From contig NZ_CP084029.1 in NCBI RefSeq assembly GCF_020181615.1, positions 3,888,800-3,952,799 of the forward strand: DNA of 64,000 bases. The letters run 5' to 3'. Position numbers and translations under genes: made by a program. The notes beneath the pieces are model-generated. The model saw only the letters and a program-made list of their open reading frames with translations, had not been told where the DNA came from and made no database searches. Numbering within the stretch: position 1 is the first letter of the stretch; every line of letters begins with the position of its first letter. Below are positions 51,211 through 59,158 of the stretch, one piece after another. This DNA is from [Mycobacterium] crassicus. Lineage in GTDB: Bacteria > Actinomycetota > Actinomycetes > Mycobacteriales > Mycobacteriaceae.

Positions 51211-52386
51211 TCAGCCGCGGGGCAGGCCCAGTACCTGCTGGGCGACGATGTTGCGGTGGATCTCCGAGGTGCCCCCGGCGATGGTGCCCGAGAAACTGCG
51301 GGCGTGCCGTTCGAACCAGCTGGCGAAGTAGCTGTCGAGGTTCATCGGCGCGTAGGGCCCCGAGTTCGCGGGGTGCACCAGGCCTGACGTCCCGGCCGCG
51401 TCCAGGGCGTGGCCGGAGGCGAACATCTCGGCTTCCGATCCGAGCAGCTTGAGCACCGACAGTGCGGGCACGTCTTCCTCGCCGCGCGCGGCCCGGGCCA
51501 GCGCCGCCGACCCCATCAGCCGCAGCGCCTGGTAATCCATGACCGCCGTAGCGAATTGGTCGCGTTGCAGCTCCCCTTCGGGGCGGAAGTCGGCGATGAC
51601 ATTGTCCAGCCGGTCGGCGAAGCCCAGCCACATCATGGTGCGCTCGTGGCCGAGGGAGCCGTTGGCCACCCGCCAGCCGCCGCCCCGCGGGCCGACCAGG
51701 TTGGCCGCCGGCACCCGCACGTCGGTGAAGAACACCTCGTTGAAGTCTTTGTCGTCGATCCCGCAGATGGTCGGGAACGGCCGGCACACCACCCCCGGGG
51801 TGTCGGTGGGGATCAGCAGCACGCTGATGCCCTTGTGCTTGGGCGCGTCGGGATCGGTGCGCACGAACGTCAGCAGCACATCGGCGTCGTGTGCACCGGA
51901 GGTCCACACCTTCTGGCCGTTGACGATGAAGTCGTCTCCATCGCGATCGGCCCGGGTCCGCAGCGACGCCAGATCCGAGCCGGCGCTCGGCTCGCTCATG
52001 CCCAGCGACGCGGTCATCTCGGCACGCAGGATCGGCACCGCCCAGCGCTGCTTCTGCTCATCAGTGCCGAACGAAAGCAGCGAGGCCGCAATGATGTTCA
52101 CGCCCTGCGGATTGAAGCTGTGATAAATCCGCCGCCGGCACAGCTCCTCCAGGTGCACGAACTGCTGCAGCAGAGTCGCATTGCGGCCGCCGAATTCGGG
52201 TGGATTTCCGGGCAGCAACCAGCCGTTGTCGAACAGCAGCCGCTGCCAGCGGCGCGCCCAGTCCGGCATGTGCGACACCGATCGGGGACGCTCGGCGGTG
52301 TCGGCCTCGTCGGGCAGATTCGCATCGAGGAAGGCCGCGAACTCGGCGCGGAACTCCTCGACCTCGGGATCAAAGGTGAGCTGCAA
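51211..52386 (-). CDS. Acyl-CoA dehydrogenase, subunit 1 of a heteromeric pair
   Basis: A 391-residue ACAD-fold protein. The acyl/FAD block ASLGMSEPSAGSDLASLRTRA and the GQKVWTSGAHDADVLLTFVRTD segment are well kept, and the C-terminal GGTSEIHRNIVAQQVLG matches the FAD adenine end. The RxQFGxxxxxxQ motif that donates the other half of the FAD site is degenerate here (RDQFATAVMDYQALRLM). TTG at 52386 (GAGG 6 nt upstream) overlaps the partner gene by 17 bp; TTG 52401 is possible. The pattern resembles the alpha2beta2 steroid ACADs (ChsE type), which dehydrogenate bulky side chains. Confidence 0.9.
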   Translation of the reverse strand: MQLTFDPEVEEFRAEFAAFLDANLPDEADTAERPRSVSHMPDWARRWQRLLFDNGWLLPGNPPEFGGRNATLLQQFVHLEELCRRRIYHSFNPQGVNIIAASLLSFGTDEQKQRWAVPILRAEMTASLGMSEPSAGSDLASLRTRADRDGDDFIVNGQKVWTSGAHDADVLLTFVRTDPDAPKHKGISVLLIPTDTPGVVCRPFPTICGIDDKDFNEVFFTDVRVPAANLVGPRGGGWRVANGSLGHERTMMWLGFADRLDNVIADFRPEGELQRDQFATAVMDYQALRLMGSAALARAARGEEDVPALSVLKLLGSEAEMFASGHALDAAGTSGLVHPANSGPYAPMNLDSYFASWFERHARSFSGTIAGGTSEIHRNIVAQQVLGLPRG

Positions 52387-53377
52387 GGTATTCCTCGGCA
52401 ATCGCCGCGCGGTGCTGGGCCGCGCCGCCGAGCATCAGCTCACCGGCCTTGGCCCGCTTGAGCGCGAACTGCAGGTCGTTCTCCCAGGTGAATCCCATCG
52501 CACCGAACAGCTGCAGGCCGTGCCGGAATACGACGGACTGGCATTCGCCGGCGGCCGCCTTGGCCATCGCCGACGCCATCCGCCGCCGCGGGTCGTCGGC
52601 GGCGATCGTCAGCGCCGCGAAATACGCCAGCGCGCGGGCCCGTTCGATCGCCACGTGCATGTCGGCCGCCTTGTGCTGGACGGCCTGGAACGACCCGATG
52701 GGCACGCCGAACTGCTGACGGCCTCGCACGTGTTCGAGCGCCAGATCGAGGATGCGCTGGCAGGCACCGACCATCGTCATCGCCATCCCGGTCAGCGCGA
52801 CATGCCTGGCCGCCTCGACGTCGACACGTATCCGGGCACTGTCGGGAAGCTCAACCCCGGCGAAGGACAGGTCGGCCACGTGCAGTGTCGGGTCGAAGAC
52901 CGCCACATTGCGGATCGTCACCGCGGTGGCGTCGACCAGGAAGACTCCGGCGTCGGTGACCACGGCCAGCCGGTCGGCCCGGTCGCCGTCGAGCACGTGC
53001 AGGGCGGTCCCGTCCAGCACCCATCCGGCGGCGTTACGGTGGGCGGTCACACCGCTGTAGACCGCCGCGCCTGTCGAGCCGTCCGGGCGATGATGCTCAC
53101 CGACCAGCGGAGCGAACTGTGTCATGGTGGCCAGAAACGGGGTCGGGTCGGTGGCGCGTCCCAGTTCTTCGAGGACGATCGCCAACTCCACCGCGGTCTC
53201 GGGTTCGTGCAGTTCGGTCCAGCCCAGATCGACATAGACCTTCCACAGCGGGTCGATCAGCTCGTGCGCTCCGCCCTCGGCCACACTGCGCACCAGCGAC
53301 GGCGAGCACTGCTTGCCCACCACGTCGCGCACCGTGCCCTGCCACAGTCGCTGATCCTCGTCGAACTCCAACAGCAT
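52370..53377 (-). CDS. Acyl-CoA dehydrogenase, subunit 2 of a heteromeric pair
   Basis: A 335-residue ACAD-fold protein. The FAD-binding motif RGRQQFGVPIGSFQAVQHKAADM is intact, while the middle beta-domain (GWVLDGTALHVLDGDRADRLAVVTDAG) has lost the usual substrate and flavin contacts, and no GGTSEI end is present. This is complementary to subunit 1. ATG at 53377 follows GGAGGAGG. It heads the operon and faces, across a 224-bp promoter with two GAGAAT-type palindromes, the amidohydrolase operon. Confidence 0.9.
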   Translation of the reverse strand: MLLEFDEDQRLWQGTVRDVVGKQCSPSLVRSVAEGGAHELIDPLWKVYVDLGWTELHEPETAVELAIVLEELGRATDPTPFLATMTQFAPLVGEHHRPDGSTGAAVYSGVTAHRNAAGWVLDGTALHVLDGDRADRLAVVTDAGVFLVDATAVTIRNVAVFDPTLHVADLSFAGVELPDSARIRVDVEAARHVALTGMAMTMVGACQRILDLALEHVRGRQQFGVPIGSFQAVQHKAADMHVAIERARALAYFAALTIAADDPRRRMASAMAKAAAGECQSVVFRHGLQLFGAMGFTWENDLQFALKRAKAGELMLGGAAQHRAAIAEEYLAAHL

Positions 53378-53404
53378 TGCAGTCACCTCCTCCACACGCC
53401 GGTC

Positions 53405-53419
53405 GAGAATAACATTCTC
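53405..53419. promoter_or_regulatory. Perfect GAGAAT-N3-ATTCTC operator
   Basis: GAGAATAACATTCTC is a perfect 6-3-6 inverted repeat and extends to 7-bp arms (CGAGAAT / ATTCTCG). It lies 28 bp upstream of the ACAD subunit 2 ATG in the divergent promoter region. Confidence 0.7.
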
Positions 53420-53528
53420 GCAATCGAATGTAACGATCTCAAACTGAGATATCGTGCTGTCCAAGCGTATCGCGAGGTCCGCCGCTCCGCGACGGCGTCT
53501 ACCTGCCGCAGTCCGGCGAACCGTTGAT

Positions 53529-53543
53529 GAGAATCCAATTCTT
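53529..53543. promoter_or_regulatory. Second GAGAAT-N3-ATTCTC operator (1 mismatch)
   Basis: GAGAATCCAATTCTT matches the repeat at 53405 with one arm mismatch. It is 58 bp upstream of the amidohydrolase start at 53602, so each divergent operon appears to have its own site; centre-to-centre distance is 124 bp. The remaining intergenic sequence is unusually AT-rich for this window. Confidence 0.6.
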
Positions 53544-53601
53544 GCATACCAAGAACACAGCTATACAATGGGTGTCGTCGACACGGCGAAGGGCGGCGTA
53601 G

Positions 53602-54699
53602 ATGATCGAACACCCGGACGGCACCCGGTCTCCCGTCATCGACGCCAGCGTGCACATTTTCGCGGCGTCGAACTCCGATCTGCGCGAGTTCCTGCGGGAG
53701 CCCTACCGCAGCCGGGGCTTCCCCGACTACGAGATGGACTGGTACGGCGCCCCGGGCGGTGAATACGCGCCCGGCACCGACGGGCCCGACCGCCAATACC
53801 CCGGTTCGGACCCCAATGTGGTCGCCCGGCATCTGTTCACCGAGCGCGGTGTCGACGTCGCGGTGCTGCACCCGATGACCCGGGGCGTCATGCCCGACCG
53901 GCATCTGGGGTCGGCGATCGCCGCGGCGCACAACGAGATCCTGGTGTCGCGCTGGCTGGACCACCCCGAGCACGGCGAACGCTTCCGCGGCACCATCCGG
54001 GTCAATCCCGATGACATCTCCGGCGCGCTCCGTGAGATCGACCGGTGGAAGGACCATCCCCGGGTGGTGCAGATCGGCATCCCGCTGCAATCCCGGGAGT
54101 TGTTCGGCAAGCCGCAGTTCTGGCCGCTGTGGGAGGCGGCCATCGACGCCGGTCTGCCGGTCGCGGCCCACATCGAGGTCGGCACGGGTATCGCCGCGGC
54201 CCCGACGCCGTCGGGTAACACCCGCACCTACGAGCAGTACGTCAGTTTCATGGCCTGCAACTACATCTATCACCTGATGAACATGATCGCCGAGGGCGTC
54301 TTCGAGCGGATGCCCGAACTCAAGTTCGTCTGGGCCGACGGCGGCGCGGACCTGCTGACGCCGTTCATCTGGCGGATGGACACCTTCGGCCGGCCGCACC
54401 TGGAACAGACGCCGTGGGCGCCGGAGATGCCCAGCGACTACCTACCGGGGCACGTGTTCTTCGTGCAGGGCGAGATGGACGGTCCCGGCGACACCGACTT
54501 CGCCGGTGAGTGGTTCGGATTCACCGGCAAAGAGGACATGGTCATGTACGGATCGAGCTACCCGCACTGGCAGCTCAACGAACTGACCGTGCCGAGCGCG
54601 CTGCGCGCCGAACAACGCGACAAGTTGTGCTGGCGCAACGCCAGCGGGCTCTACGGCATAGAAGTGCCTGCCGTCCCGACCGTCGCGGGCGCACACTAG
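53602..54699 (+). CDS. Amidohydrolase-2 family metal-dependent hydrolase
   Basis: A 365-residue TIM-barrel protein of the ACMSD-like family. The N-terminal metal motif is reduced to VIDASVHIF (HxH reads S-x-H). Mid-barrel AAHIEVG gives a His, and GSSYPHW stands where SDYPH is usual, so the metal Asp is Ser; metal binding looks compromised. Other family blocks: VDVAVLHPMTRGV and FVWADGGADLLTPFIWRMD. First gene of a plus-strand operon with a second amidohydrolase 28 bp downstream, which is intact, so a mixed oligomer is possible. Confidence 0.85.
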   Translation: MIEHPDGTRSPVIDASVHIFAASNSDLREFLREPYRSRGFPDYEMDWYGAPGGEYAPGTDGPDRQYPGSDPNVVARHLFTERGVDVAVLHPMTRGVMPDRHLGSAIAAAHNEILVSRWLDHPEHGERFRGTIRVNPDDISGALREIDRWKDHPRVVQIGIPLQSRELFGKPQFWPLWEAAIDAGLPVAAHIEVGTGIAAAPTPSGNTRTYEQYVSFMACNYIYHLMNMIAEGVFERMPELKFVWADGGADLLTPFIWRMDTFGRPHLEQTPWAPEMPSDYLPGHVFFVQGEMDGPGDTDFAGEWFGFTGKEDMVMYGSSYPHWQLNELTVPSALRAEQRDKLCWRNASGLYGIEVPAVPTVAGAH

Positions 54700-54727
54700 A
54701 TAACAGTTGGGATCAAGGGAGATCACG

Positions 54728-55870
54728 ATGTCTGTGACAGCCACCGAGCGCAAGCCGGCAGCGGAGCGGATCGCCGTCCGGTGCGTCGACTCCGACGTTC
54801 ATCCAGTACCCCGCCGCGGCGAACTGGCCCAGTACATTCCGGAGCCGTGGCGCAGTAAGTATTTCCTGCCCCGCCGGGTCGGTGAGCTCATCTACTACGA
54901 CGCACCCGACTATGCGCACGCCTTCGCGATGCGGGTCGATGCGTTTCCCGCCGACGGCGAATTCCCGGGCAGCGACCCGGATCTGGCGTTCAAGCAACTG
55001 ATCATGGACGCCGGTTCGGACTTTGTGATCCTGGAGCCCGGCGCGTATCCGGCACGTATCCCCGAAGCTCAGCAGGCGATGTCGTCCGCACTCAACGACT
55101 GGCAGGCCAACCACTGGCTGGACGCCAAGAACAACTGGCATCAGCGCTGGCGCGGATCGATCTGCGCGTCCATCGAGGACCCGTTCGGTGCTGCCGCCGA
55201 GATCGAGAAGTGGGCGGGCCACCCGTATATGGCGCAGATCCTGATCAAGGCCGAACCCCGCCCGTCGTGGGGCGACCCGAAGTACGACCCGATCTGGGCG
55301 GCCGCCACCAAGCATGACATCACGGTCAGCTGCCACCTGTCCCGCAGCCACCACGAAGAGCTGCCGATGCCGCCGGTCGGGATGCCCAGCTACAACCACG
55401 ACTTCATGGTCACCTACTCGCTGCTGGCGGCCAACCAGGTGATGAGCCTGATCTTTGACGGAGTGTTCGACCGGTTCCCGACGCTGCGGATCGTGTTCGT
55501 CGAGCACGCCTTCACCTGGATCCTGCCGCTGATGTGGCGGATGGACGCCATCTACGAAGCACGCAGATCGTGGCTGGACATCAAGCGCAAGCCCAGCGAA
55601 TACGTCAAGGACCACATCAAGTTCACCACCCAGCCGCTGGACTACCCGGAGGACAAGACCGAGCTGACCCGGATGCTCGAGTGGATGGAGTGCGACAAGA
55701 TCCTGTTGTACTCCTCGGACTACCCGCACTGGACCTTCGACGACCCGCGCTGGCTGGTCAAGCACCTGCCCAAGGCGGCCCGGGAAGCGGTGATGTTCCG
55801 CAACGGCCTGGCCACCTACCACCTGCCCGACACCGTTCCGGCCCTCGAGGGACAGGTGCGGGTGTTCTAG
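54728..55870 (+). CDS. Amidohydrolase-2 family metal-dependent hydrolase/decarboxylase
   Basis: A 380-residue ACMSD-like TIM-barrel protein. VRCVDSDVHPVP gives the N-terminal Asp-x-His, VSCHLSRSHHEE the barrel His, FVEHAFTWILPLMWRMD the central block and LLYSSDYPHWTFDDP the canonical Ser-Asp-Tyr-Pro-His end. ATG at 54728 with AAGGGAG 7 nt upstream. A Rieske protein gene begins 1 bp after its stop. Hydrolysis or decarboxylation of a ring-derived acid is the family-based expectation. Confidence 0.88.
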   Translation: MSVTATERKPAAERIAVRCVDSDVHPVPRRGELAQYIPEPWRSKYFLPRRVGELIYYDAPDYAHAFAMRVDAFPADGEFPGSDPDLAFKQLIMDAGSDFVILEPGAYPARIPEAQQAMSSALNDWQANHWLDAKNNWHQRWRGSICASIEDPFGAAAEIEKWAGHPYMAQILIKAEPRPSWGDPKYDPIWAAATKHDITVSCHLSRSHHEELPMPPVGMPSYNHDFMVTYSLLAANQVMSLIFDGVFDRFPTLRIVFVEHAFTWILPLMWRMDAIYEARRSWLDIKRKPSEYVKDHIKFTTQPLDYPEDKTELTRMLEWMECDKILLYSSDYPHWTFDDPRWLVKHLPKAAREAVMFRNGLATYHLPDTVPALEGQVRVF

Positions 55871-55871
55871 G

Positions 55872-56264
55872 ATGAGCCAGGACGAACAGCAGCCCCGGCT
55901 GGCCCAGGGCCGTGAGCACATTGTCGCCACCGTCGATGAAATCCCCCCCGGCACAAAAAAGCTCGTGCCGATCGGGCATCACGGCGTCGGGGTGTACAAC
56001 ATCAACGGCACGTTCTATGCGATCGCCAACTTCTGCCCGCATCAGGGCGGCCCGCTGTGCTCCGGCCGGTTGCGCGGACGCACCGTCGTCGACGAGACCG
56101 CCCCCGGCGACGCCACCATGGTCCGCGACCTGGAATACATCTACTGCCCCTGGCATCAATGGGGTTTCGAGCTCGCCACCGGCACCACCGCGGTCAAGCC
56201 CGAGTGGAGCATCCGCACCTATCCGGTTCGGGTGGTCGGCAACGACGTCCTGGTCCAGGCCTAA
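55872..56264 (+). CDS. Rieske [2Fe-2S] ferredoxin-like protein
   Basis: A 130-residue protein consisting of one Rieske domain. Both cluster boxes are intact: CPHQGGPLC (Cys-x-His) and CPWHQWGF (Cys-x2-His). No oxygenase catalytic domain is attached and no large-subunit gene lies nearby, so it may act as an electron carrier for an oxygenase elsewhere or in complex with the neighbouring amidohydrolases or NuoF-like protein. ATG at 55872 lies 1 bp after the preceding stop. Confidence 0.92.
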   Translation: MSQDEQQPRLAQGREHIVATVDEIPPGTKKLVPIGHHGVGVYNINGTFYAIANFCPHQGGPLCSGRLRGRTVVDETAPGDATMVRDLEYIYCPWHQWGFELATGTTAVKPEWSIRTYPVRVVGNDVLVQA

Positions 56265-56278
56265 CACAGGAGTAATCG

Positions 56279-57145
56279 GTGGCCTCTGTCGAAATCAACG
56301 GTGGAAACGTCGTCTACGAAATCCTCGGCGACACCGGTGATCTGATCGTCCTGACACCCGGGGGACGGTTCTCCAAGGAGATCCCCGGACTTCGCCCGCT
56401 GGCGCAGGCACTGGTCGACGGCGGCCACCGGGTGCTGTTGTGGGACCGGCCGAACTGCGGGGCCTCCGATGTGCAGTTCTACGGCCAGTCCGAGTCGCAC
56501 ATGCGCGCCGAGACCCTGCACGGACTGCTCACCGCACTCGACACCGGGCCCTGCATTCTGGCCGGCGGGTCCGGCGGCGCCCGGGATTCGATGCTGACCA
56601 CCATGCTCTACCCCGAGCTGGTCACCAAGCTGGTGCTGTGGAACATCGTCGGGGGTATCTACGGCACCTTCGTGCTCGGCTCCTACTACATCGTGCCCAA
56701 CATTCTGGCGGTCCGCGGCACCGGAATGGACGCGGTGGTCAACATCGCAGAGTGGCGTGACCGCATCGAGGAGAACCCGAACAACAAGCAGCGGTTCCTC
56801 GCCTTCGACCGCGACGCATTCCTCACGGTGATGCTGCGCTGGTTGGGCGCGTTCGTGTCCAAGCCGGGTCAGACCATCCCCGGAGTCGACGACGAGATGT
56901 TCGATGCCATAACGGTTCCCACCCTGATCATCCGCGGCGGCGAGAATGACCTGGACCACCCCAAGCGCACGTCCTTGGAGGTCAGCTGCCTGATCAGGGG
57001 TTCCGAGCTGATCGACCCGCCGTGGCCGGAGGATGCCTGGGAGCGGGCTTCCGAGGACCGTGCGTCGGGGAAGGTGAAACACTTCAACATGTTCGACACC
57101 TGGGTACAGGCCGCCCCGGCGATCCTGGAATTCCTGGGCCGCTGA
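56279..57145 (+). CDS. Alpha/beta hydrolase
   Basis: A 288-residue alpha/beta hydrolase: VLTPGGRFSKE at the oxyanion strand, LLWDRPNCGASD, nucleophile elbow LAGGSGGARDS (Ser), IIRGGENDLDHP acid region and a late His in KVKHFNMFDTW. The GGSGG elbow and RPNCGASD are typical of mycobacterial hydrolases in steroid and lipid gene clusters. GTG at 56279 with AGGAG 7 nt upstream. Its stop is 5 bp from the convergent unknown gene at 57151. Confidence 0.88.
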   Translation: MASVEINGGNVVYEILGDTGDLIVLTPGGRFSKEIPGLRPLAQALVDGGHRVLLWDRPNCGASDVQFYGQSESHMRAETLHGLLTALDTGPCILAGGSGGARDSMLTTMLYPELVTKLVLWNIVGGIYGTFVLGSYYIVPNILAVRGTGMDAVVNIAEWRDRIEENPNNKQRFLAFDRDAFLTVMLRWLGAFVSKPGQTIPGVDDEMFDAITVPTLIIRGGENDLDHPKRTSLEVSCLIRGSELIDPPWPEDAWERASEDRASGKVKHFNMFDTWVQAAPAILEFLGR

Positions 57146-57150
57146 TGAAC

Positions 57151-57621
57151 TCAGCGACTGTGGATGTGGACTTCGCAGTTCAGCGATGCCTCCAGCGCGG
57201 TGTGGATGCGGCTCTCCCCGACCCGCTGCAGGTCCGGCTCGGCCAGCGTCACCTTCACCACGTCGAGGCCGTCGGCTCCGGGCGTGCGGACGACCTCACC
57301 GGTCAGCCCCAGACCGGCCAGCACGCCGTGTACGTCGGCATCGGTGCCCCGGCTCAGATAGGTGACCACTCCGGCCGCGGGAACGGTACCGAATGCGCTG
57401 GCGCACAGCCGCATCCCGATGTCGATGACGTCCGCCTCGGCACCGGTGATCAGCAGCCGGGCCTGACGGCGACCCACCGGCATCGCCGCAACGCTGGCGT
57501 CAACCACCTCGGCACCGGCGCCGTCGGCCAGGTCACGCAGCGTTGCCATCCCGGCCGTCAACTGCTCGGGGGTCAGCTGCCCGGTCGGGTCGACGTCGAT
57601 GCGCACCACCGCTGTTCTCAC
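57151..57621 (-). CDS. Conserved-looking protein of unknown function
   Basis: A 156-residue protein read from GTG 57621 (VRTAVVRIDVDPTGQLTPEQLTAGMATL). It is not recognised. No signal peptide, membrane helix or Cys cluster; the composition and codon pattern (GC-rich third positions) look coding, and it fills the 500 bp between two plus-strand genes on the opposite strand. A mixed alpha/beta pattern (VVRIDVD, ARLLITGAEADVIDIGMRL, DVVKVTLAEPD) ends in an His-rich VHIHSR. Longer upstream starts would intrude on the NuoF-like gene and are rejected. Confidence 0.6.
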   Translation of the reverse strand: MRTAVVRIDVDPTGQLTPEQLTAGMATLRDLADGAGAEVVDASVAAMPVGRRQARLLITGAEADVIDIGMRLCASAFGTVPAAGVVTYLSRGTDADVHGVLAGLGLTGEVVRTPGADGLDVVKVTLAEPDLQRVGESRIHTALEASLNCEVHIHSR

Positions 57622-57650
57622 GTTCGCGAGCCTAGCCAAATGAGGTGGCA

Positions 57651-58949
57651 ATGACGACAACTGCTGCGAATCCGGCGATCTCGATCGCCTTCTGGCCGGA
57701 TTGCACACCTCGCCTGCTGAGCCGGGGTGTCGAGGACGGCGCGAGCTACCTGGCCGGCGGTGGCTACCGTGAACTCACCGACGCCGAGGAGTTTCTCGCC
57801 GAGGTGAAACGCAGCGGACTGCTGGGTCGTGGTGGGGCGGCATTTCCGCTGGCGGTCAAACTAGCTTCGGTGCGCGAATCGGCGGCGCGGCGCGGCTTGG
57901 AGGCCGTGGCCATCGCCAACGGCGAGGAGGGCGAGCCGGCCTCGGTCAAGGACCGCTGGCTGCTGCGCAACCGCCCGCATCTGGTGCTCGACGGCCTGCG
58001 GCTGGCGGCGGCGACCGTAGGCGCCACCCGCGGCTACGTGTATGTCTCCGATCCGGCAGCGGCCCGCGGTGTCGAGGCTGCGCTGAACGAGATCGGCCCG
58101 GAAACCCTTGGTGGGCTGGCGGTCAGCGTGTTCACCGTGGGCCCCGGGTATGTGGCCGGTGAGGAGACCGCCGCCATCCGCGCGATCAACGGCGGCCCGG
58201 CCAAGCCGACCGACAAGCCGCCGCGCCCCTACCAGAAGGGCGTCGCGCAGCGCCCGACGCTGGTCTCCAATGTCGAGACGCTGGCGAATCTTCCGTACCT
58301 GGCCCGCAACGGTGCCGCCGCGTTTCGCTCGGTGGGTACCGCGTCCTCGCCGGGCACCTTCTTGGCGACGGTGTCCGGTGGCGGACAGCCGCCGGTGCTC
58401 TACGAATTGCCGCACGGCACCGTGCTTGCCGACCTGCTCGGCGCACACGGGGTTCCGCTGGACCGGGTACGTGGGGTTCTGATGGGCGGCTACTTCGCGG
58501 GGCTGCTGAACCGCGACGTGCTCGAAGTGACCCTGGACCATGACACGCTGCGCGCGGGCGGCAGCGGCCTGGGCTGCGGGGCGATATCCGTGCTGACCGA
58601 CGACTGTCCGGTCGCGGTGGCGGCGTCGGTGCTGGCCTACTTCGGGCGGGAGAACGCCGGACAGTGCGGGTCATGCTTCAACGGCACCGCGGCCATGGCG
58701 GCGGTGGCCGAGGCACTGCGCGACGGCGTGGCGACCACCGAAGACGTTGAGCGACTGCAGCGCTGGGCCGGGGTACTGCCCGGACGCGGCGCCTGCGGCA
58801 CGCTGGACGGCGCCACCAATATGGCAGCGAGCTTTCTGACCCAGTTCCCGGAGTTGGTCGCAACCCACCTGGCCGGCACATGTGACACCTGCCGCGGCGG
58901 CGCATTCCACGCCGAACGTCCGTACGCGATCGAGGAGGTACCGGTATGA
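57651..58949 (+). CDS. NuoF-like NADH:acceptor flavoprotein with altered Fe-S site
   Basis: A 432-residue stand-alone relative of the 51-kDa subunit of complex I. FMN/NADH-binding GRGGAAFPLAVKLASVR (about 59-75) and ANGEEGEPASVKDRWLL, the SLBB-like middle domain and a C-terminal Fe-S region are present. The cluster motif CxxCxxC reads C339-GS-C342-FN-G345, so the third Cys is Gly; C382 is the fourth, and an extra C411-DT-C414 pair follows. It probably moves electrons from NADH to the ferredoxin whose ATG overlaps its stop, and onward to P450s (inference). ATG at 57651 follows GAGG; GTG 57645 is possible. Confidence 0.88.
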   Translation: MTTTAANPAISIAFWPDCTPRLLSRGVEDGASYLAGGGYRELTDAEEFLAEVKRSGLLGRGGAAFPLAVKLASVRESAARRGLEAVAIANGEEGEPASVKDRWLLRNRPHLVLDGLRLAAATVGATRGYVYVSDPAAARGVEAALNEIGPETLGGLAVSVFTVGPGYVAGEETAAIRAINGGPAKPTDKPPRPYQKGVAQRPTLVSNVETLANLPYLARNGAAAFRSVGTASSPGTFLATVSGGGQPPVLYELPHGTVLADLLGAHGVPLDRVRGVLMGGYFAGLLNRDVLEVTLDHDTLRAGGSGLGCGAISVLTDDCPVAVAASVLAYFGRENAGQCGSCFNGTAAMAAVAEALRDGVATTEDVERLQRWAGVLPGRGACGTLDGATNMAASFLTQFPELVATHLAGTCDTCRGGAFHAERPYAIEEVPV

Positions 58950-59158
58950 GGATCCGGCTGGATCGCACGCTGTGCGACGGGTTCGGCTACTGCGCCAAGC
59001 ACGCACCGAAGTATTTCTCGTTGGACGACTGGGGATATGCGTCCATGACCGGCGACGGAACGGTGGCCGCCGGCGACGAGGACGATGTCATGCGGGCGCT
59101 GATGGACTGCCCGATTCACGCCATCATCGAGATCAACGAGGAAGGCGACGACATATGA
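58946..59158 (+). CDS. Ferredoxin, P450-coupled 3Fe-4S/4Fe-4S type
   Basis: A 70-residue ferredoxin with CDGFGYC (Phe at the variable position) and distal CPIHAI. It overlaps the NuoF-like stop and the DUF35-thiolase start by 4 bp each, so its synthesis is coupled to both. Nearest plausible roles are acceptor of the NuoF-like protein and donor to a P450. Confidence 0.93.
   Translation: MRIRLDRTLCDGFGYCAKHAPKYFSLDDWGYASMTGDGTVAAGDEDDVMRALMDCPIHAIIEINEEGDDI

Noticed and set aside
1038..53543. GAGAAT palindromes considered as KstR or KstR2 sites
   Set aside because: KstR sites centre on AAC-N2-GTT and KstR2 on CAAG-N2-CTTG; the spacing and arms here do not match.
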